Of a DNA stretch of 64,000 nt, positions 46,916 to 59,139 are shown one piece after another. The translations under genes were made by a program, and so were the position numbers. The first letter of the stretch is position 1, and the number at the start of each line of letters is the position of its first letter. The DNA comes from Acanthaster planci (Eukaryota > Echinodermata > Asteroidea > Valvatida > Acanthasteridae), in assembly GCF_001949145.1 (NCBI RefSeq), contig NW_019091485.1:263779-327778 (forward strand). Reading direction: 5' to 3'. The notes below the pieces were generated by a model that was not told where the DNA came from, did no database searches, and saw only the letters and a list, made by a program, of their open reading frames with translations.

Positions 46916-49900
46916 GGGGTCGGCTGGCCGGTCTGGGCTGGCCGGTTCGAGTCAGGTGAAGCAGCGGGTGAAGCAGCAGTTTCATGCTGTTCAGTTTATT
47001 TCGAAGGACATTCGAATTTGTTTGGCATGTTTGAGTTTTGAAATTGCGCCATTCATTTAAATGGCATCTAATTGTGCCTTTTATGGTATAAAAATGATTA
47101 AATGAGCTCAGGCGTCATGAAACGGGTGGGTACTTGTCCTTTCCTCGAATAACATGGGGACATTAGAGAAAAAAGGGAAAGCAAAGTAAAAAACAAAAAA
47201 CAAAGAGGAAAGATGAAATAGCAAGTAATATCCATAAAATGAATTATCTCGGGATTGACCCCCTCAAGCTGATTGTCGGTCAGTCCATTACTGATGAGTG
47301 CTTCGCCACCAATAAAAGATCACCCCCCCCCGACAATGGCCACGTGAATGGGATTTCGGTCTTTGACTGGTGCTTTTCTTTGTGTTGCGTGGCATTTTCT
47401 GCATTTAAATAATTAAACCCGCACTAAAGTGAGAAGTACGCAAAGTAATTCTGAAAAGAAACACTTTGCTGCATTTTTTCTTTTCTGTTTTAGCTTTTCA
47501 TTTTGATTGTCTTCCTAAGGAAAGTACCTGTCACCAATGAGATGTGTTCCCTCTGACCAGTTCATAAATTTCTTACCATTTTTACAAAACGTTCAAATTC
47601 ATGAATGCTATTCAGTGGTATCATTTAATGCCAATGCGACGTTGTCAAAATGTTGAAGAATTCATGAATTCAGTTGACGCTAAGTTCTTGTCTATAACAT
47701 AAATGTTTTGTCTATAACATAAATGCTTGCAAGGACTTTCAGTTGGAAGGAATGTGCCCTATTGGTTATCCTATTTTCCTCGTGGTGCACTTGAATAGCT
47801 AAATTTAATGTTCCATCTCATGAACACAGCCACGATCTTAAGTTGTAATCAATTTGGACTAAACCGAAGCTAATTTGGGTGACTGTTTTAAACTGAGCAA
47901 GAAAAACCTATCAACAGACAAAAACCTCTCGACCTGAAAATCTTCCTTTTCAGACACACCCAGCCTGTGAGTGAACATAAACTGGATTTGTCGAGCTGAC
48001 AAGTGCCGTTGAGTGAAACCTGGCTGATGAGTTCTCCTGACCTTAGGAAGAGGTTCATTACCCTGTGGACAAGCCCTTCAATCAATACAAACCCGAGTAA
48101 CGGCTGAGGACCACACACGCTGGAATATATGTTGACTTTCTGTCGTCGCATGGAATGACTTGATTAAACGAGAAAACACGAATCACTGAGACGACACCCA
48201 AAATTGAGGACTAATTTGCAACCACTCTTCCTGTTCAGAGAATCTTCTCTCCCCAGGCAGAAAATTGTCAGGCCGGGCGAGAGTGATTTGAAGGCTCGTC
48301 ATCACTAGCTTGCTCTATATTAATGAATTCACCTTGTAGTAAAGGCCTATGCGTGTTTCCAGGGAAGATAGCTTATATGCATTTCAGTACTTCTGTTTGA
48401 AAAACTGCGGGAAACCTTACGAAATATGCGTCACTGAGGCGGGCGTAATGAACAACATAGGTTTTCTCGTGAACTTAAACAAACTACCACCAAAGTTTGT
48501 TTCGCAGTCAGTCATTTTAGTGCGAATTTAAAGGCAGTCAGAGATCTCAACTGAACTCTTTTTCGAGCAGAAGATTGGCTACATTTTCTGAGTCAAAACT
48601 GCAATTATTTGAAATTACCAGCGAAGTTCATTCAAATTTATGTGCCTTTGGCCAAGAACATGCGGTCAATGAATCCATTAACAGGCAGACATTGTTGGCA
48701 CTTGACTTGGAAATTCAAAGACATCTTGCAGTTTATTTTTCGAGGCTTATTTGAGTATCAAGGCAGGAATCACGGAATATTTTTTTTTAATTTGGCAGCA
48801 GTGACAGCCTTTTGTTTCACTCCTGGTAGTTAAAGGGAAAGTTTCCTGCTGTGTGAGACAGGTGTTAATGTTGAGTTTTACAATGCCAGTGTGTGTCAGG
48901 ATTATGAGAATCCTTAACTTTGACTGACAGCGGCTTACAGACACGTTCCAAAAGGTTATTCGGAACATGCACACGACTAGGATTCAAGCAACCCACACCA
49001 CTACGGAGAAAATCATATGATGCAAACTATGGAACAGAGAGACCCTTCCCCCTGTGTTGGTCATTGTTACACTGGTATCTCAGGAATTCTTTTCAGATAT
49101 CAAACGGGGATGTGTTCAGTGACAATAGGTAGGAGTGTGTATGGAGATTGGACTTGTTGGGGGGGTACCTCTGTGCCCCATTTCGTGCCTGGTGTACAGA
49201 AAAAAGTAGATGCCACCACACCAAACAAAATGCGCCTATAGAACCGGTTATTGACCACAACAATCACGGGTACGTGAAACGATAGGCCTACCTAAGAAGC
49301 GAAAATGTTTCTGAGGGGCCGAAGGAAGAGCTGTGTTCATACGGGTGGACAGAATGATAATACTGATTTAAGAGAAAAGCTATGTATGTACATTTATGCA
49401 TAAAAGTTTTCTAATTTGTAAGTAATGTCTGACATACTGATGTATATCAACACTGAAAAAACTGGCCCAAAATGATTTTTTTACGAAAAGAAAAATTCTC
49501 AATTTCATTCACGTCTTGTCCATTTTGTCAACACGTTATTATTTAGAAGCTCAAATAAGTGCTAAATTTATTGCACATACACTCAATAGAAAATCAGAGT
49601 AGAATTTCAAAGCAAAAGACTCGCTCTTGAATGAAGGCATCGATGATGGCACATTGCCATACTCGGCTAATATACACTGCAGGTGTTCGAAGAAAAATGT
49701 TGCACTTGATGTCTATACCTCAGTGGCCTGGTTGTTCAAGTTGTTTGTTACTCGATCCTATTTACGGGGACTGTTACTTATCCCAACTAAAAAGCCCCCT
49801 TTGGATGGAAAACGACACAGCAAAGCCCTGTAATCTCTGGCTATATCTCGCGCGGGAAAGGAGAATTTCACATTGTGTGTCGCCATGACGACGTCGTCTC

Positions 49901-52900
49901 CTCCCGTCCAGAACTATGATTTCGTCCGGTCTTCTCTTTTTTTGAGTAGGGCCTAATGCCCTGCAGTGTTTGGGAAACAGTGTGAATAATATCTCAGCTC
50001 ATCTCAAGACACAAAACAACTTCACAAATTATCTGTCATATAATTAAAATCGCACAAAAATATGCCAAGGCTAATGCAGTTGAAAAAATGGGTCGGATTA
50101 GATGACTTTAACGGTTTAGATTAACTGCAAGGCCTTGAGCCAGCCAAGGTTTAATTTAGTACTTACAACTGTGAAAATAATCAGTTCTTGGGGGTAACCA
50201 AGCCAATCAGGGATCGGTTCACGGACAGGGCTTGAAGCCAGGATCCTTGAAGGAAGTGAAGCGTGGACACTGAATGTGTGCAAGGCATGAATTAGTCGTT
50301 AACACAACTACGTTGTTGCTCATGTACCCTGCTCAGAAAGAATCGTAAACGCTGGTCAATCTACGGGCATTGCCTTGAATCGATTTGGCAAATCCGCCAG
50401 GTATAACCCTTCTTCGTCGATGACCTTGCCTGTGGTAATTTAAAACTCCCTTTCAGATCGAAAGATTTCTCCCAATGAAATTCTCCTCTTGTACTGCAGT
50501 TTGTGACGTTATATGCATCCCTTGATTTTCCATGTTTAGTGTTATGTAGTGAGACTGGCCGCGTCGGGATTACATTTACTTGGTTACAGACAGAAAAAAC
50601 ACCTTTTAACAATTGCAGCCACTTCGTCTAGACAAAGCGTTACTCCTGGCGTCTGAATGGCAGCTTTCATATCTCGGGCGGAAATTGGCATCGTTTTTCA
50701 GTTAAATGCTATCTGTGCTTCAGCAGCAAACCTGGTATCAAAATAGGTCTAGTACTGATGACGTCACACTTGTTTATGTGTGTACTTTCCCACTGAGCCA
50801 GTGGGGGCCAACAGTGCACTAAGCACCACAGGAAGGCACATGAGTAAGCAAAGTATGGCGTCATCAGTACGAGGACCGTCTGGAGCCAAATAATGAATAA
50901 AAGTGTATCTGACGTCGCAGTAATTGCTACAAAGTTTATTGGGTTAAAATGAAATTTTATGAGGTCAATTTTCAAAGATTTTCTCGTCTTGAGAGGGTAA
51001 AGGGAAATTAAAACTGAGAAATATAATACAGAACAGATTTGTGGAATGATACTTGTCCCCTTTCCACTGCTGATGGTTTGTAATCCACCTCCCCCTCCCC
51101 TCAGAATGAGCTATCTTTTTCTGGCGACGCCCATGTTTTGACCCCAAAAGCTAAATTTCCCACGATTTGTGTCATCACTATGTCGACTGTATTAGCACTT
51201 GGTATACTAGCGCTGGCTATACCAATTATGGAAATACCAACATTGGATATTTAAGCAAAAAGGTGTATAAACCTTGGTATACGCACATTGGTTGGCGACT
51301 AAGCATTACAGCACAAACTGTAATTCTTAATATTAACTGGGAATGCAGCGCTTTGTCAATACAATAATAATACAGCATAACGCCACGTTCGTAGGTAACA
51401 ACGCTAGAAGTAGCAACATTTCATGTATATCCCATCTACTGGGTCAGACCAACATACGTCATTCCATTTATCGCGACCGCGGGAGAGTGTTAATTAACCT
51501 AGGTGTTGAACTATGGTATGCAATATTTGATAAACCAATGCAAGGTATATACCAGCAATGGGTATTAAAACACTGAGTGACCATACATGGGGTATAATTT
51601 GTGCCTATCAGCTGGAGGTATACCATGTCTCTGCACACTCTTGTACACCAACCCCTCGTACATTCAGGAGGATTGTACCTACTTTGAGTAAAATAGCAAC
51701 TTCCATACAGTCATCACCTGTGTTCATCATCATATTTTTGTTTGAAAGACACTCAGCACTTTCACTGTCTTATTTCATTTCATTTCGGATGGTCTTAAAT
51801 GCCTGTACTTACTCATTTCGTCAAGTCTAAACACAGTTTGAAATTAAGACAGCATAAGACTTGTCTATTACCATTGTTTCATATCATGACCCAAACGTAT
51901 TCAAACTGAATGCAAGTTTCACCAATTCCAGGATTTAACAGCCTTCACGGCTTCATCCAGCCTCAGTGTCATCGGATAGCTGATTTAACTTAGTGCCAAA
52001 GACTAGCAGATAATTTGAAGTCTCTTCAGAACAAAACACATTATGAATAGTACTGCCACCTGTTGTTCTTAACAACATATACTGCACTTTAAGAAGTGCC
52101 TTCCCCGACTAAAGCTTACTTGCTTTGTATGTGATTTCTGCGTCCAAACAAAAATATGCCACCAATACATCACTGCAACTGATTGCAAGTTGCTAGGTTT
52201 TCCCTCAGTTCTCTTATCAGCTGTATTTGAGGACGTTGTGGACCTTAATTTTTCGCAAAAGCAGCACACGGTATGGTGTTGACCAATTCAGCAACGCGAC
52301 AAAACAGGGGCCAAAAATTGTCATCTGAGGCTTACCCGGGAAGTACATTGACGGGTTGTAAGCACTCCATACCTTATACAGACTATCCTCAGAGCTGAGA
52401 GGGTTGCATTTCTCTGTGTTTTGTCACAAAGTAAGGTTTGATGACTTATATTATTTCAACTCCGCAGCATGTGGACAGGTGGTCGCCTATCCACATCATT
52501 AATACAGTATTGTCCACGCTATCAACCAACGTTGGTGATACCCACGATCAATAAAAAGGAAAAGCTGTTTTGCGAGAGCACACAGTTGTGAAGAGAGCGT
52601 TACAAGTGGAGAAATTAAGGAGTGGATTGATGGTAGATGTGTCCGCAAGGGACTGTGATGACAGTACTGGAAATTGGAGTTTTGACCAAAAAGAGAGAAA
52701 ATGAAACTGACATGATGCAAAGATACAGCCTCTGGAGAAGCGCGTGGATTGTGCATCAGACCTTAGCCACAATGTGGTACTCCTCTCTTAAAATAGAAAA
52801 AACGTTACAACAGCTTATACAACGGCTATCACTCCCCAAATCCCTATCATCCTTTTTCATGATTTAGGAAAATCAGGCGAACATCTGATGAATTCCTTTA

Positions 52901-53212
52901 AATGTAATGAATTGAACTTGATACAATATTATTTCCAGATTGGCATATTATTTTGTGTGTTTGCGGTTTTGGGGGGCTTAGCTTAGCATTTTATCTGTGC
53001 AATTTTTTATAGGGATGTTTTGCGTTCTTTTGGTATTCATGCACATGTAGCTTGGATCTGTGTTTTGGTTTGTATCTTTTGGTTTGTGTATTAATTGGTG
53101 TTTGTGTTTTGCTAGGTTGCTTTGGGTTGGATTGGGTTGGTTTAAATTGGGTGGGTTGAGGTCGGTACGGTGGCGGTCTAAAGGTATTTTCATTAGTAGT
53201 GGGGGGTCTGTC
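46916..53212. other. No gene recognised; two small repeats
   Basis: About 6.3 kb without a supported gene. A 20-bp unit TTGTCTATAACATAAATGTT is duplicated in tandem at 47688-47727. Around 51195-51625 the palindromic string GGTATACC and variants recur (see findings). Other parts are AT-rich, with short unrecognised open frames. Confidence 0.5.
47688..47727 (+). repeat. Tandem duplication of a 20-bp unit
   Basis: TTGTCTATAACATAAATGTT followed directly by a second copy with one or two differences at its end. It looks like a recent slippage or duplication event. Confidence 0.9.
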
Positions 53213-53545
53213 TGGTGCAGTGTGACCTTTGACCTAGAAATAGAAAAAAAGTCACATAATGGTATGAATAGGATTGAGGGAAGGGTGAAAAATGGCACAG
53301 TTTGACCTTTTGTATGAATGAAACTTAATATTAATGAGGTGTAAAGGTAAATATTCTGGCATAGGTTGACCTTTTGTAAGGAAGTGGAATGAATATCATA
53401 GTGTGAGAAATTTGGCACAAGTTGACCTTTTATAAGAGTGAATATAACTAGGAATGAGAAGTAAGGGTACAAAGTCTTGTACGAATTGTCCTTTCGCAAG
53501 GGATGAATAGACGTATAAGAAATTGTGGCACAGTTTGACCTTTTC
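53213..53545 (-). repeat. Degenerate minisatellite with a TTGACCTTTT core
   Basis: The block GGCACARTTTGACCTTTT or a variant starts at about 53213 (diverged), 53294, 53358, 53414, 53477 (diverged) and 53527, with spacing of about 50-80 bp. The segments between the blocks are also alike: A/G-rich, with GAATG and TAT. On the minus strand the array stays open for 173 codons because each unit encodes a K-G-Q-x-V-P-like piece, but this is repeat coding and not a gene in my view. Confidence 0.75.
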
Positions 53546-53597
53546 TAAAAATAAATTGCACAACATGATGGAATTTGATGATAACATTAGGTGGGTA

Positions 53598-53702
53598 AAG
53601 GGCTGTACGCAGCGCCAGGTTATGGGGGGTAATCTTTGGGAAAAAGTCTGTGCGTGGCGCCGGGTAGTGGGAATAATCCTTCGGACAAAGGGCCGTACGC
53701 GG
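53598..53702 (+). repeat. Short GC-rich tandem repeat, period about 45 bp
   Basis: AAGGGCTGTACGCAGCGCCA (53598), its variant around GTCTGTGCGTGGCGCCGGGT (about 53646) and a partial AAAGGGCCGTACGCGG (53688) follow each other at about 45-bp spacing. It lies directly after the TTGACCTTTT minisatellite and may be part of the same locus. Confidence 0.7.
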
Positions 53703-54187
53703 ATTTGTGTGGTGGCTGGTGTGCACTCCGGAGGTGAGCATCGGTCTGACTTATCCGTGGACACTAAACAAGACAGGGCGGGCACATGTTAATGGTCTTG
53801 CGTTCGGCTTACTCTGGTTACGGAGATAATTTGATCGATACAAGAAAAAAGGCCCAACTGGCCCTGGCTGAGTTTCTTAATCCTTGAACTAATGTTTTAC
53901 GTTCCGTTACCCTGTACTTGTATACAAATTCAAACAGAGCAGATCTTTATTGTGGGGTAAATGTAAAATGTAGGTACATCATTATATAAAAACTATGAAT
54001 TCTTGTTGGCAGCATGACGTCAGTTCGGATTTTTAACTGGTAGCAAACGGGTAAATTTACCCTTCGTGCCATGGAATAATGTGCAGACGTTTTGGTATCC
54101 GACCCGAGAGTTTTTACTCGATAGTCATATTGGTCAGTAACTTGAAGAACACGAAAAAAATTCGGTAGACTTCACATTAAGACTGTT

Positions 54188-54193
54188 TTTATT
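54188..54193 (-). terminator. Possible polyadenylation signal AATAAA
   Basis: An AATAAA on the minus strand about 150 nt below the stop codon of the candidate exon at 54340-54766. The position fits a 3' untranslated region, but such hexamers are common in AT-rich DNA. Confidence 0.3.
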
Positions 54194-54339
54194 TCTCTCC
54201 TTTTTCATCATTGGGTTTTTACAATTATCATATATCAATTTTAAGAATTATTACAAGAGTGATTACCAAAAGTCATATTAGAGGCACTACATGTACAACT
54301 TTCTTTTTGGAACCCTATGTCTCTAATTATTACTATCTT

Positions 54340-54766
54340 TTAGTCATTTTCGTCTTCGTCATTTAGCTGAAACAGTCCGTCAAATTTATCGGTATGCTTA
54401 GGCATAACGCTATTCAAGGCTTTATTGACTTCCATGCTTTTATCATGGTTGTCGAAAAAGTCTTGCTTGACTGCCCAGAGGATACTTCTGTTTGCCTTTT
54501 GCCTGACTTGATCTTCGCCCATGCCTTTTATGCCTTTGTTGACGTACTTGTCATATTTTTTCATCCCACATCTCCCTATTTATTTTTCTGGCTTCAGCCA
54601 GCCAATCTTGGTAGGTGACATTGACATCTTCATACGAGTTTTTGTCATCAACCTCCTCAACAGATTTCGAACCATCGTCAAATTCATTCATGTTCGATTC
54701 TTCTTCTGCGTGGATATCTTCTATAAGCCTCTCTAGAGTAGACTGATGTCCAAAGCAATTCTCACA
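54340..54766 (-). CDS. Candidate terminal exon of an unknown acidic protein, one frameshift
   Basis: Not recognised as a named family. The stretch starts after a good acceptor (pyrimidine-rich, ending GTCGCCAG) at 54766 with CENCFGHQSTLERLIEDI, then runs through very acidic sequence, a Y-Q-D-W-L-A-E-A-R-K-I-N-R-E-M-W-D-E-K segment, and after a frame change YDKYVNKGIKGMGEDQ, ending in an acidic D-E-D-E-N-D tail at a TAA (54340-54342). The frame changes within a run of six T on the plus strand (54556-54561); a one-base difference there would make the region continuous. This could be a sequencing error, a recent mutation or a pseudogene. Composition, rich in D, E, K and N with few stops, supports real coding over about 140 residues. 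A host gene and a transposon-encoded protein are both possible. Confidence 0.5.
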
Positions 54767-56167
54767 CTGGCGACAAGCCAAAGAAACTACAGTACTCACG
54801 AGGGACATAAATTACAACCCTGCACTTCTTGGTATTTCCCAAGTGTCCCCGCTGGTATGTGTTAGGATTACTTTTGTTCGAACATTTCTCTCAATGGGTA
54901 ATGCTACATTTTGTCTCCTTTAAGAATCCATGGACAGAGGAGCAGCAACTCAACTTTTTAAACAGCGTTTTGATTAATTAGGTTGTTATCGCTTTATTGC
55001 AGTGCCGTTGATATTAATAACACGTATCAGTTGATTTACATACGTTTCTTTGCTGTTAACAGCTTGAGGTTGCATTAATATTCGGTTCGTGTCTGGACTG
55101 CCAATTCACTCATCGCATCTCGCGAGACTCTTTCCAATCCAATTAATCTGCCTGCCCACAATAACTGCCGGTGCTTTAGATTATACATATTCTTTGGAAT
55201 ATTACTTTTACTAGTGAGCTAGAAATATCGTATGAATAAAAAAACGAATTGTGGTTGATAATGTTTGTCCCACTGCACTGGACCGTTGCAATTGGGTTAT
55301 ACGACTCAGCAGTCATGCATGGCGAAACAGGCGAGCCTTACGGCTTGGCCGACGCCATGTATGGGGTAAAAGCCACTACCTGTGACATGACGACGTGACA
55401 AGACGACGTATCAGGCGCAAGCATCATCGCCGATCAGTCTCCAACGATACACAGTCATACAGAAACACTTTGGGGATTTTTGGACGCCGTTTTGTTTTAT
55501 TTTTGGGTGGGATGACATCACGCACCATCTCTTCTGCAACTCTCTGTGTTTTCACATGTTGCAGGCTTCAGTTGTTCATTACGACCAATGTGGAATCGAC
55601 ACTTTCTTCCAGGTGCGCTAAAAAGCGCAAAAAATGTAAAGTCACTTATTAGGCATACAGTACCTTATTTTGATGCTTAGCTGGTACAATAGTTATACAA
55701 CAAATCACCAGGGCGTCTATAACGACACGTTAATACAGTTTTTATATCCTTTATTTATATACATTTATTTTGAGAAATCTCACTTCTGACATCACAAAGA
55801 CAAACATGTATACGATGATGGTCCTGATAGTGTTTGAACGTATACAGAACGTCACTAACGTTCCAGCCAATAAAAAGCTTACTCAGCATGCTCCACCCAC
55901 AATTAACGCCCATTTGACCGTCGCCTGACTTATTCTTATTTTTCAAAATTTCGCCGCTTATAATAATTCTGGTACCGGTAGCAATACGTATGCGAAGTGA
56001 CGACTCTGTTTGCCGCATATTTTTAGCAATGGATCAGGCTTCGTGCATAACATTGCATTTGGCATTTGAAGTGAAAGATTGTTCGGAGATGATTTTTCGC
56101 AGTGAAAATAACTTTTGCATTTTTTTATCAACAGCGGAAAAAACCACGAAATAATGTTTTTTAAATA
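54767..56167. other. No gene recognised
   Basis: No supported coding. If the candidate exon at 54340-54766 is real, its upstream exons should lie here or beyond on the minus strand, but none was identified. Confidence 0.45.
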
Positions 56168-57775
56168 TTGCAATCATGTGCAGGTAAGCCTATACTTGAA
56201 AAATATAACCTTCTTGAAAAATATGACCTTCTTGAAAAATATAACCTTCTTTCAGACAATCAGTATGGGTTTAGATCTAACTACTCAACGTCTATGGCAC
56301 TTGTAGACTTTGGAGACAAAATAGTCAAATGTTTTGAAGATGATACCTATTCCATAGGTATATTTTTAGATTTATCAAAAGCTTTTGACACTACTAAGCA
56401 TGATATTCTTCTCGATAAACTTAGCTTTCATGGTATACGAGGTGTTGCGTATAACTGGTTTGAAAGTAACCTAAATAATCGAAAGCAGTGTGTATATTTC
56501 AATAATTGTCCGACTTCAAAGATATACCTTGTGGGATACCTCAAGGTTCTTTCCTAGGACCTCTGCTCTTCCTGATTTATGTTAATGATATATCAAAAAC
56601 ATCAAACTTGCTGTCATTTATCTTATATGCAGATGATACTAGTATTTTCTATTGCAATAAAAGCCTCACCTCCCTCTATGAAATAGTTAATAAGGAATTA
56701 ACCAAAATATGTGACTGGTTCAAAGCTATCTGCCTTTCCTTGAACTTGTCTAAATGCAATTTTATGATATTTAGTAACAGAAAACGACAAGGTAACTCGT
56801 CAACTTTGAATATAGTATTAGATAAAACATCTCTAAAAAGTTAACAAGCGCAAATTTTGATCGTAATAATTGACGATAAAGTAACATGGAAGCCTCACAT
56901 CAATGAAGTAGCCAGTAAACTTTCCAGGAGTATCAGAGCCATTAGTAGACTTAAACATATTGTTCCTGCTGAAGTTCTTAAAGCACTTTATTCTTCGTTA
57001 ATAATTCCTTACTTTTCATATAGTAATATTGTCGTGGGAAATACGGCTCGAACAAACTTAGATAAACTGATTGTCCTACAAAAAAAATTGTTCAAATTGT
57101 AACAAACTCACCATTTAGGGCTTACTGTGAGCCAATTTCGCAAAATTTTAAATATCTAAGTGTTTTAAATCTCAGTAAATATCAACAAGGTTTATTTATG
57201 TATAAATATTACAGAAAACTGTTGCCTCATTCCTGTATGAATATGTTTGTACTAAACCTAAACCTTCACAGTTACAAAACTTGAGTCTTCTGACCTACAT
57301 TTTCATATACCCCAACACAGGACATCTTCCTTCAAAAAAAATTAAATATGCTGGACCTAAACTTTGGAACACCTTGCCACTTTCCCTCAGAGAATCAAAA
57401 TCTTACAGTACTTTCAAAAGTACATTGAAATTTTATCTACTGTCATAATGCACCATTCTCTATACAAATCTTCATCTTGATTCATAATTCTTATGTCATC
57501 GAGGGTCTGTGGTTGCATTCGCTTATCACTTTGTGATTACACAGTGTAGAATTTCTTTTTATTGTTTGTATCTGAATGTATGTATGTAATTTGTTAAATG
57601 GGCTAGCCTAACACAAGCCTTTGCTTTTTAGGTTTTTTGCCCCCTCTTCTAGTCTTCTTTATGATTATTTAATACATTTGTTTGGTTAATACTCTATGAC
57701 TACTTGATATTGTATTATGCATGCCTATTGCTATTATTAGAAGAGGAAATAAATGTCTGAAACTGAACTTAACTG
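56168..57775 (+). mobile_element. 5'-truncated LINE, RT and C-terminal region
   Basis: This non-LTR retrotransposon begins inside the reverse transcriptase. Plus-strand blocks are LSDNQYGFRSNYSTSMAL, IFLDLSKAFDTTKHDILLDK (first catalytic Asp), a frameshift near 56510, IPQGSFLGPLLFLIYVNDI, FILYADDTSIFYC (intact catalytic pair; YADD at 56626-56637), SLNLSKCNFMIFSNRKRQ, a stop near 56842, then KPHINEVASKLSRSIRAIS and, after another shift, KYAGPKLWNTLPLSLRESKS and FKSTLKFYLLS near 57440. This C-terminal block is typical of CR1/L2-like or related LINEs. The 3' end is probably near AAATAAATGTCTGAAACTGA, about 57751-57770. The endonuclease is absent. Confidence 0.9.
56195..56248 (+). repeat. Three tandem 18-bp units inside the LINE RT
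   Basis: CTTGAAAAATATAACCTT repeats three times without gaps (56195-56212, 56213-56230, 56231-56248), with one A-to-G change in the middle unit. 18 bp is six codons, so the frame is kept and L-E-K-Y-N-L is repeated. Related proteins normally have one such stretch just before the L-S-D-N-Q-Y-G-F-R block. Confidence 0.92.
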
Positions 57776-58470
57776 ATACTCTGTAAAGCGATTAACACAT
57801 CCGGAATGACTTACCTCATAAATATCATCACTGATTAAAAATAATATATCTGCATTATGTAATCATGACTTGAACCACTTAGTGTTTGTTCTGAAGTTGA
57901 AAACTAGTGGGATAAAAACATAAACGAAATTGTAATTCCCACCATCCCTCCATCATTCACCGGTGATAGAGTTACTCAGCCAACGACTCGCTGAAAGCCA
58001 CGTACGTGGACTGCGCCTCATCGTCGGAAGGCTAGCAGTGAAGGGCATGATATTCAGTGCATTAGGTTTAGCGTTAAATGATCTTACCGTCTTGGTTCTA
58101 TTTATCTATCCATCCTATTTTATCATATCCCAGACTCTTCTCCTAATTTGGGCACTATTTCTTATCATAAATTTCGAAAGTTGGGTCTTGTGGATCAGCG
58201 TTTTCAATGACAAAGTTGACCACAAGGGCCCATTGGGGTCCTTCAAGGCGATATTCATTCAAAATAAGCGTCCTCTCCCCGTTGGTAATATTCACTTTGG
58301 CATTCATGTGTCCCACTTTCTTTTTTTCTTGACTTGCTTTTTTCTCTCTGCTAGAGTGAGTTCCCAAAACTAGCCTTATTATACCGGGTATACAGATACG
58401 TAATCTGATAACTAATCTCATTACTGAAGAAACTCTATGTAATTCCTTTTAATCCAACGTTTTGTGTTGC
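57776..58470. other. No gene recognised
   Basis: Intervening sequence between two LINEs. A short minus-strand open frame (58155-58421) encodes a plausible-looking NEYRLEGPQWALVVNFVIEN stretch, but there is no acceptor site or family match, so it is not called. Confidence 0.4.
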
Positions 58471-58505
58471 TGAGCTCCTCAGCGGTGACCGTCTCCTCCT
58501 GCCTC

Positions 58506-58507
58506 TG

Positions 58508-58540
<33 letters not shown>
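58506..58540 (+). repeat. (CT)n microsatellite
   Basis: A CT dinucleotide tract with one CCC interruption, at the 3' side of the minus-strand LINE. Confidence 0.97.
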
Positions 58541-58559
58541 TGGCTGTCACTCCAGACAG

Positions 58560-58943
58560 AGGAGTATGACGACTTCGGCAGTATCGTTCATGAGCGTAGA
58601 GCCCAAATTGGTGGCAGCATCGTCCACTGCAGTGGTGGCAGCAAAAGAGAAGGGTGTGGGTTTGAGGATTGGTGACTGAGGCAGCCCAAGCAGCACGCTT
58701 TCGACTGCAATCAGCTGTCTCCTCAGCCAAAAGGTTATCGATGATGGAAGCGGAACCTCTGACAGCAGATCTCCACCTTGAGCGGTCGCGTGCTCTGTTC
58801 TCCCAGGAGTCGACATCGATGGCGTAGGCCTTCAGATGTCTTTTGAGACAGTCCTTGAATCTAAGCTTTGGTCTCCCTCTGCTTCTTGCGCCTTTGACCA
58901 GGTCACCAAAAAACACAGTCTTGGGAAGCCGCGAATCTTCCAT
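58560..58943 (-). pseudogene. C-terminal region of the minus-strand LINE
   Basis: MEDSRLPKTVFFGDLVKGAR and RGRPKLRFKDCLKRHLKAY are the typical conserved end of this LINE group. After a frame with DRSRWRS and AAWAAS, the tail has a C-x2-C-x8-GLYAHERYC zinc-finger-like segment. The open frame then runs into the GA/CT microsatellite. Coding is mostly open over this part. Confidence 0.85.
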
Positions 58944-59139
58944 GCGGACTATATGGCCGCTCCATCGCAGTTTGCTCTGTGTGAGTAGTGCTTAAAGACT
59001 AGGGATATTTGCTCTTCTTCTTACGTCCACGTCGCTAATACTATCTTGCCAGTGGATCTTGAGGAGATGTCTCTTGATGTGGCGTCGGTACAGGATGTAG
59101 GTTTCTGAAGAGTAGAGTAGACACGTGAGGACCACAACA

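Noticed and set aside
52978-53499. A 173-codon minus-strand open frame
   Set aside because: Its sequence comes from the TTGACCTTTT minisatellite and low-complexity flanks. There is no domain, splice site or start context, so it is listed as a repeat and not a gene.
58155-58421. Minus-strand frame with a convincing-looking C-terminal 50 residues
   Set aside because: The upstream sequence is purine-rich on that strand, so there is no acceptor, and I know no family with this sequence. It is too short to support a call.
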